DNA of 64,000 nucleotides. Source: Holothuria scabra (Eukaryota; Echinodermata; Holothuroidea; Aspidochirotida; Holothuriidae). A program made the translations under genes and the position numbers. The notes beneath the pieces are model-generated. The model was not told the DNA's origin. It saw only the letters and a list, made by a program, of their open reading frames with translations, and did no database searches. The DNA lies in the NCBI GenBank assembly GCA_037179385.1, contig CM074200.1:31251884-31315883 (forward strand), in the 5' to 3' direction. Shown piece by piece: positions 58,201 to 64,000 of the stretch (positions are counted from its first letter, which is position 1; the number at the start of each line of letters is the position of its first letter).

Positions 58201-61200
58201 AAGGAATCAGACCAATTCAAGGGCCAGTCAGTTACATACCTATACTGCACTGGTTAGGTTTCACAGTTACCCTAAAAAATCACTGTAAATGAAAAGGTCA
58301 GTTTTTGGATTTTCTTTTTCAAGGAAATTTCAGGGAATTGCTGTTACAATTCGCAAAATGATAAAAGAAAGGGACTTTGCATGTCCCCCAAAAGGAGGTA
58401 TTCATTCTTATGTACTTTGCTGCACAGCTTATCCACACAGTTTCTTTTATGAGTAATTGGCTATATAGTTGTTGCTGAGTAATATTTGTCATTCTGGAAA
58501 TATATAATTTGAAAAATTGCCTTTTGCAACTTTTGATAATTTTTGAAGGAAAGGCATTGCTGTACAGTGTTTGTATGCAAAATGGGGAACTCTTGCTACA
58601 AAGGTGACTATTGATTGAACTTATGAGCTTTCATTTTTCAACCTCTCTAATATTTGTTTCAGTATTTGAACTATACCAGGTCATATGGAAATTTGCAAAC
58701 TTCCTGTAATTTATGCGAAAATTTGAACCAAAAGCCACTATAAATGTCTGTCTGTTTGTTTGACAGAGGCTGCACAGATGATGGGAGATGTCACAATGGG
58801 AATCAATGAGTATATCAGAGAACATGAAAATTTTGAGAAGATGCTGAATATTCAACAAAGATTAGCAGGAGCAAATGCCCCAAGGGTACTTGTACCTGGG
58901 AGACGTTTTATCAGAGAAGGCACACTTATGAAGGTTTGTTTTATACTGGTCCTTAGCAAGAATCAAGCAATTGAGAGTATCAGTGGATATTAATGCCTCT
59001 GATCTCTCATACACTGCAGGTTATCAGATTTAGATGTTCTTTAAATGTTTTTAAAATTTAGCAGTATGGTTTTCCTCCCATACAAAATGTTTTGGTAGGT
59101 TGTTGCTATGGAATGTGTATGTGTTTTAATATCATATTGAAATGCAAATCCTTTACATAATAATTTTCTGACTATCATAAAGCTGTCCAGCTTGAATTCA
59201 TCTTTTTGCATTATGGCTCACCTCTTTCAAAGGCTCTCTGAATAGACAAGTTTTCGTATGATATGGTCATCTGTCAAAAGTATTTTATGTTGGATACTGT
59301 CCAGAGACTAGTTCCCAACAGATTCTGGCACTAGCAAGAAAGCTCTAGTAAAATGCTTCTCAGTTGTTTCACAAACTGTCCTACACCAGTATTGCTGCAT
59401 CCAAACCTGGCTTTTTACCTGTGTGTGATCTTTGGACCCATGTAGACAGTGTTGCATCAAGGAAGATTCCCAAGGATGGAATTATATTTGAAAGTCTTCC
59501 TATTCTGATTGCCTGCCTAAAGTAGTCCATTTACATGCTACACCACAGTATTTTTGTTTGAATCAATATCTTCAGTATCTCCCTAAAAATGTGAATGCTC
59601 AAGATCCCCCTCCGCACCCCTTTTCCCCCATCCAAGTAAGTCTTCCTGGCCATTCATTTTTTTTAATTTATTCCATCAAAATTCAAAACAGTATGCTAAC
59701 AAAAGCCTTTTCAACATATCTCAATGTTTACATATCAATTTCACATCATGACAGTAACCAGTTACAAAAATCAATGCTTTAGGCGTTTGCTCAAAGAGGA
59801 AACTTGAAGCATTTGTTTCCCTAGCCTGCAGACAACAAACAACTTAAAAGGCAAAGTTAAAAATATGCTCAAGGATGCACCAGTTGTTAAAAAGAAACAA
59901 TCTGTTTCATCTTCTGGTAAATACCTTATTAATTAAAACTCCTATTCATTATGAACAACAAATTGTTTGTGTGACGAAGTCAGAAGAACTGTGTTATTCT
60001 TATGTAAGTGTCCTAGAGAATCTGATTCCATTGGTCAGAAGTGAACATGAATTCTTTCCAGTATTCAATCACAGGCATTATTTAAAACCTTGAACACACA
60101 GAAAGTAGTCTTACAAAAAGTTTTGTCAAATGCATACAATCTGGTCACTATTTCTGCAGACAATATTTGTTTTTCTTATTCAATGAGCACAAGTGAAAGG
60201 AAGGTTGTGCAACAAAACTGCTTAATTAAATTATTTATCTAGAAGAAGCTTGTTTTCAACTATGACAGCAGTTTTTAACCACTTTTATCCTCATAACATT
60301 TGTTAAAAAGGTTTCAAGTGTTTATAAAACAAGAATTGCCTTTGTTGGCTCTGATCATTTAAATATATACTTGTAGCTTAGCTCCCAAAATGGCTATAAA
60401 TTCATATAAATTTGAAAAAGATCTTTGAAATCCTAAAAATTTTGCTATTAAAATGACATGGTGAGATTGATATCATGGACAATTTGTAGAAAGTCCCTTC
60501 AAACTGCCTTTGTAAATCTTGAAGCAGGGTTGCAGAGCTCTAGAGAAAACTAATTGCTGGTTCAGATAATGATGATGAGGATTTTTGCAGATAATATATA
60601 TAGATGCACAATTTGTTACTAGGTTTGCCAGGGAAATGGTGTTTGACTAAAGGCAGAGGAGAAGAAGAATATTGATTATTTTAAAGTAGGAGAAATGGAA
60701 CTCATTTCTAGAGATCATAGTGCTGGTTGGTAAAAGGTAATTTAGGATGGTGTTGCTCTTGAAACTTGTATGCACAGTCTTACCAACAGGAGAAGCTAAC
60801 AGCCTGCCCATAAGTACAAATTTAGATGTGACATGTATGGGAGGGTTGGGGGGGGGAGGAAGGTAGTGTTTGGGGGAAAGAAGGTAAGGGCCAGGGGAAG
60901 GTGAGAGGGAATATGAAAAGGTAGATATTGTACCCATAACTTTTACATAACTGTATCAAAATAAGACTATTATTGATGGTAAGTCTTTAAGTTGGTTTAG
61001 AGGGGCAGACAAAATGGATAAAAAGGTGCAGTCAATTCTGTTCATGGAAGTCATGGGAGTACACTTTATGATAACACAAATTTGTAATGCTTGGATTATT
61101 TTTTTCCTACTATAGGTTTCAAGGAAGGGGTTCGGATCACACGAGAGAATGTTTTTCCTATTTTCTGATATTCTTGTGTATGCCAAGCCTATTCTTTCTA

Positions 61201-64000
61201 TAGAGCGACCTCTGTCTGCACGCACATTTGTCTGTCGTGAAGTAATTCCACTTCAAGAATGCAGTGTCCAGTTGATCTTGGGAGAAACCAAAGCAGTGGA
61301 TACAGGAGCAGTTTTTAAGGTATGCAGCTGGAATTTAAAATTTGTCGTAATGGAATAATCAGGAGGAGGGAGACTTATTTGAAAGTTCCTTAGTAAGTTT
61401 TAATAAAAAGTTTCTTGGTGGGACTTTTCCTTGGTTGTGTGGGTGTTTTTAAGCAAAACACTTCGTTTGGTCTGCTTTACTCCAGTTTTCTGAAAATGGA
61501 TACTAGAATGAGGTTTAGTAGTACTGTCTAATGTTTGGTTGGATCTTTGTTTTACTCTCATATTCTGCTTATCTTGAAAATTGGATTTAAATACTAGTCA
61601 TTTGTTTCTGGGAGATTTTAAGGGAGGCCTCTTCTCCTAAAGATGTTTCTGTAGTATTTCTGTAGTTGCAGGGAGCGGACCTCAACTTATATCTATGCTA
61701 GCCTGTTCCATTGCTGAGATATGGAATACAGAAATTTACTCTTCAAAAAAAAGAGTTTAAGGCCATATCAAGTTTTGATATGTAAGAGGGGTACTTATTT
61801 CAAGCATTTTGGTAAAATTGGCATTGAAATCCAATGTGTGGTTCTCAAGATATGAGCAAGTAAAGTTGTCACTTTTCCAACAAATAGTGGACTTGAAGCC
61901 AGCACCTACATATGACATAATATGCCCACATTAATGGACAATTTCTTTAAACTGAACAGCCTATTTTTTCCTCAACGGTTCCATATTTTCAAAGTGTGAT
62001 TGCTTAAGTGACATGAGAAATTTTCAAACCTGGCAATCACCATGGAGAGGTTCTATTCCTATTAATCTCAAGGTCAACATAACAGTATGAAAATACATAG
62101 AGAAACAAAGCATTCCTAATATCAATGTGAGGGAGTGATAAAATTTCTGCTGCCCTCAATATCACTTTGGAACACAAATCTAGTAACTTAATTTGCTGAT
62201 ATCTTGAGAAATACATGTCTTATTTGAATGACAATTTCACCACACTGAGTAGATTTAGTTCTTCTTTCACGTGAAAAAGTTAATTTTTTGCTTGAACTTA
62301 CCTTTTAAAGGCAGGCAACTCACCCTAAGTTGCAATTTTGTGTAGTAGTTCAGAGAAATTCTCAATTTTCACAGCTCTTTGATTGACAGCAAGTACAAAT
62401 AATGTAGAGTTTTTAGCTCAAATTATACAGCCTGTACAGCACTGAGAATGTTTTAATTTTACATTGGGGGGTCTTGTATACTTATGGTACCTTGAAGCAA
62501 TAAACTGAGATTTTGTCTGGGTGAGAATGAGTTTTTAAGACAGTTGTGGGAGGGGCTTAAATAAGTAGGTTTACAGTAGAAGGAGAGGAACTGGTTGGGG
62601 TGAGAGGATAAGGCCTTTAGAATCCAAATAGTCCGTTGCACAACAATTTGTGATGTTCTTGTCGTACAACTCACATTTACATACTTTGTTTTCCTTTGAA
62701 ATTAAAAATGCGTATGACCTCGAGTGCTCCCTGTTTTTTCACACAACATGTTGAACACAAAGAGTTAGTGGAGTCAAATCACTTGGATGCATTTATTTAT
62801 CACATTTGGTGGAAAAGGACCTGTGCAGTAGCATAAGGAAATACAAAGATTTTAATTTGAATAGTGCAGTAATTACATCATAAAATGATTGCAAAATTAA
62901 CCTTTGATAATTGAGGCAATATACTTCAGTATTTTTTGTCTCAGCATAGGAATGTCCTGTGAAGATGTGGATTGAAGAATTTGAATTTGAATTCAGTTTT
63001 CATGCATCTTAATATACATACCTTTGAAATACCAAACTTAAGGTTCAATTTAATGCCCTGTGAGGATAGGAGTTGAACTGTTTGAACTCATTTTCAATAC
63101 TCTGCCATGCATTTGAAATTTTGGACATTAGGCACCCTTTAAGTAAATCCTGTACTTTCTTAAAGTCATCAATATTTTGTATAGTCCATAGCAGCACTCT
63201 TGTTTGATAGTGGAGTAATAAATTTTATGTTGTAGAATAATTTAAAGAGTCTACTAAATGGCTAACTACAGCCATTTGGCATCATTCTCTGACCCTTTTC
63301 TCTTTTAACTTGGGGCAGTTCTATATTACTGCAACATAGGGACTATTTTTTGTGATAAAAATCATCACAAAGTGACACCAAATCGCTTTTGTAAGTGGTT
63401 GCACAGGCTTTTTTTGCATAATCTTAAAGACAAAAACAGAGGCACAGAATTTATTTTAAAGCAATGTCTACACAGTATTCTTATTTCTCTCTGTAGTATA
63501 GTTCGTGGCATTTTTGGAATTAAAAGTTGCATATTCAATGTATACCAAGCAGTAGCCTCTGGCAAATTTCATCATTTAGAAGGGGGAAATTGTTATCAAG
63601 TGATTCTCAAAGAGCCATGCATGAAATTGGACACTACTTTCATTCAAGTTGGAGTGACAAAATTTAAAATGTAATTAAAGTAGACTTGCTTTATGTTCCT
63701 TCTATATGATAATGTTAGCAATAGTGAGCCCAAAATGAATCAAGCTTCAACATACACTGTTTATCATTAATTATGTATTTCACATTTTTATTGAAGTTGA
63801 CCTACGGGGAGAACAGCCTACTTCTGTATTCCACGAATAGTCAAGAAGCTCATGGGTGGATCAAGGACATTAAAGGGGCCGTCAGTACCTTGTTGGACAA
63901 TGAAGCATCTTTGAGAAGGACATCAAGTGTTGCTTTGGAAGCATTAGCTCAAACTTTACCAGCAAACAGTAATCTAACACCCTACAGATATGCTCTAAGA
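49221..64000 (+). CDS. ARHGEF39: DH-PH Rho guanine nucleotide exchange factor, ARHGEF39-like (3' end outside window)
   Basis: Eight plus-strand exons, all with GT/AG borders and agreeing phases (1,0,0,2,1,0,0), encode 408 residues with no stop by 64000. A short basic N-terminus is followed by a DH domain that starts near ERRYQEQL (exon 2) and includes the catalytic helix LITPVQRVPRYKLLLDQLL across exons 4-5. A PH domain follows: RRFIREGTLMK, then RMFFLFSDILVYAKP, ending in the Trp helix AHGWIKDI. DH-PH proteins load GTP on Rho-family GTPases at membranes. The compact layout and the PH strand resemble vertebrate ARHGEF39 as I remember it; FGD-type GEFs are the alternative but usually have an extra FYVE domain. 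A Ser/Thr-rich tail follows the PH domain. Confidence 0.85.
49279..51391 (+). other. RhoGEF intron 1
   Basis: Contains the hAT-like element at 49700-50279 and, at 50715-50815, a copy of the GATACTTTGAAG...CAGTTTGGGGG repeat also seen at 42770-42860. Confidence 0.75.
49700..50279. mobile_element. hAT-like element, 8-bp duplication, AATCG-rich interior
   Basis: CAGGCTTGGGG...CCCCAAGCCTG, flanked by identical ATGATAAG at 49692-49699 and 50280-50287. Both subterminal regions are made of AATCGTAATC/AATTGCAATC-type units. 580 bp, no transposase. Confidence 0.93.
51392..51576 (+). CDS. ARHGEF39: RhoGEF exon 2: start of DH domain
   Basis: Acceptor CCCACACAG before 51392 and donor GAT|GTGAGT after 51576. 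Encodes the linker GRISGNSRKTLPGKDTIRRD and then KIVTEIFASERRYQEQLRVI, the first conserved region of DH domains (E-x-x-Y-x-x-x-L helix). Confidence 0.9.
51577..53156 (+). other. RhoGEF intron 2
   Basis: No supported feature. A short direct repeat AGAGGGCTGGGTACGGC lies at 52889-52926. Confidence 0.7.
53157..53372 (+). CDS. ARHGEF39: RhoGEF exon 3: DH domain middle
   Basis: Acceptor TTTCAAAAG before 53157, donor CAG|GTAGGT after 53372; exactly 72 codons. VFMTPLRSRGIIPDAVFKTI, FGDLTAI...NKELLAHME and YLRLYCTYANNFDKAM match the 'lF.ni..i...n..ll..L' and 'Y..Y..n' helices of DH domains. Confidence 0.93.
53435..53612. mobile_element. TCCTCTCACCCC-ended MITE copy, internally deleted
   Basis: Keeps both ends (AAAGGTGGTCAACTCT and GGGGTGTGAGGATTAGGCCTTT) and the TTGTGTCTGGATGAGGAT block, but lacks about 130 bp of the interior. 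Confidence 0.7.
53640..53890 (+). mobile_element. tRNA-derived SINE
   Basis: Head 53643-53713: A box TTTGGTCTAACGGTAAGAG and B box GGTTCACTTCC, with GACC/GGTC acceptor pairing but a broken anticodon arm. It is followed by GAGTCATACCAAAGACT, a body typical of metazoan SINEs. Right end uncertain. Confidence 0.75.
53891..55056 (+). other. RhoGEF intron 3, remainder
   Basis: No supported feature. ACCAACGTTAAATTT / AACTAACGTTAACATTTT phrases near 54640 and 54825 suggest a diverged local repeat. Confidence 0.6.
55057..55175 (+). CDS. ARHGEF39: RhoGEF exon 4: DH domain catalytic helix, first part
   Basis: Acceptor TATTCTAG before 55057; donor AAG|GTTTGT after 55175. EWERKMSEFSRFLREQE...LSLHAFLITPVQRVPR carries the most conserved DH motif (L-x-x-P-x-Q-R-x-x-R-Y), split from its Tyr by the intron (phase 2). 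Confidence 0.93.
55176..57337 (+). other. RhoGEF intron 4
   Basis: Contains a degenerate tRNA-like stretch on the minus strand (about 55495-55430). Otherwise nothing recognised. Confidence 0.6.
57338..57408 (+). CDS. ARHGEF39: RhoGEF exon 5: DH domain catalytic helix, second part
   Basis: Long poly-T tract then TTAACAG acceptor; donor AAAG|GTATGG. 71 bp: YKLLLDQLLDHTPPSNEDYM and KIK. Completes the R-Y-x-L-L-L-x-x-L-L helix and the 'D...' turn before the last DH helix. Confidence 0.93.
57409..58766 (+). other. RhoGEF intron 5
   Basis: A local duplication: AGACACCCAAC..CTCC....AGACATTT-AGA at 57781-57815 and 58160-58195. No gene seen. Confidence 0.6.
58767..58933 (+). CDS. ARHGEF39: RhoGEF exon 6: end of DH, start of PH
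   Basis: Acceptor GTTTGACAG, donor AAG|GTTTGT. EAAQMMGDVTMGINEYIREH is the last DH helix with its linker. APRVLVPGRRFIREGTLMK is the first PH beta strand ('r..i.eG.L.k'). Confidence 0.92.
58934..61115 (+). other. RhoGEF intron 6
   Basis: No supported feature. A G-rich purine tract lies at 60840-60910. Confidence 0.65.
61116..61319 (+). CDS. ARHGEF39: RhoGEF exon 7: PH domain core
   Basis: Acceptor CCTACTATAG, donor AAG|GTATGC; 68 codons. RMFFLFSDILVYAKP is the PH 'FLF.D.L...K' strand pair. It continues ARTFVCREVIPLQECSVQL, like ARHGEF39-type PH domains. Confidence 0.93.
61762..62306 (+). mobile_element. Interspersed element, full copy
   Basis: Starts TTAAGGCCATATCAAGTTTTG and ends TTGCTTGAACTTACCTTTTA; inverse of 47027-47573 and parallel to the outer parts of 26175-27243. 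Confidence 0.78.
62307..62618. mobile_element. TCCTCTCACCCC-ended MITE copy
   Basis: AAAGGCAGGCAACTCACCCT at left and GGGGTGAGAGGATAAGGCCTTT at right, with CAGCTCTTTGATTGACAG inside. Abuts the preceding element. Confidence 0.75.
62619..63796 (+). other. RhoGEF intron 7, right part
   Basis: Fragments related to the TTAA foldback (62936-63145: AGGAATGTCCTGTGAAGATG and GCACCCTTTAAGTA). No exon before the acceptor at 63796. Confidence 0.65.
63797..64000 (+). CDS. ARHGEF39: RhoGEF exon 8: PH C-terminal helix and tail (cut by window end)
   Basis: Acceptor TTTATTGAAG before 63797. LTYGENSLLLYSTNSQEAHG is followed by WIKDI...AVSTLL, the Trp-containing C-terminal PH helix. The tail that follows (SLRRTSSVALEALAQTLP...) is Ser/Thr/Arg-rich and open to the end of the window. 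RRTSS is a plausible basophilic-kinase site by pattern only. Confidence 0.85.
   Translation, partial: MTYGENSLLLYSTNSQEAHGWIKDIKGAVSTLLDNEASLRRTSSVALEALAQTLPANSNLTPYRYALR

Overview
This is a eukaryotic, AT-rich, repeat-dense genomic window, most likely from a marine invertebrate deuterostome. An echinoderm is my best guess. The reasons are long introns, an invertebrate laccase gene, a vertebrate-like small RhoGEF gene, CR1/L2-type and Penelope-type retroelements, and frequent 'taggcctac'-type oligomers. The species assignment is inference. I see no prokaryotic genes, CRISPR arrays or viral genes.

Two protein-coding genes, arranged head to head, can be assembled exon by exon from conserved motifs and matching splice phases. 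(1) Minus strand, 33706 down to 1960 and off the left edge: a secreted laccase-like multicopper oxidase. A signal-peptide exon (33619-33706) is followed by exons at 27921-28147, 22689-22958, 15055-15968, 6442-6620 and 1960-2369. All junction phases agree. The last copper-binding exons lie beyond base 1. (2) Plus strand, 49221 to beyond 64000: a small DH-PH RhoGEF resembling ARHGEF39, with eight exons seen (408 codons) and no stop codon before the window ends.

The main discovery is in laccase exon 4. A 458-bp element with 18-bp terminal inverted repeats sits inside the conserved coding sequence, flanked by a perfect 4-bp duplication (ATAA). Removing the element and one ATAA copy restores a perfectly in-frame laccase core. 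As it stands the exon hits a stop at once, and no canonical splice pair repairs it. Either this allele is broken, or the insert is removed from RNA by an inverted-repeat-dependent route. The same gene also carries a 14-histidine loop in exon 6.

The 15.5-kb intergenic region (33707-49220) holds Penelope-like element debris among long (TA)n arrays. It includes a GIY-YIG endonuclease fragment, four hammerhead-ribozyme-shaped motifs (three with a palindromic A-N-N-U helix III), two tRNA-like sequences, a ~170-bp near-perfect hairpin, a ~150-bp inverted repeat and a 1.3-kb element with long inverted ends.

The introns are filled with non-autonomous DNA transposons. Several are delimited to the base by target-site duplications (8 bp hAT-like; TTAA; TA), and there is one dead LINE ending in a (CAT)n tail. 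Most other open reading frames are repeat-derived or chance and are not annotated as genes.
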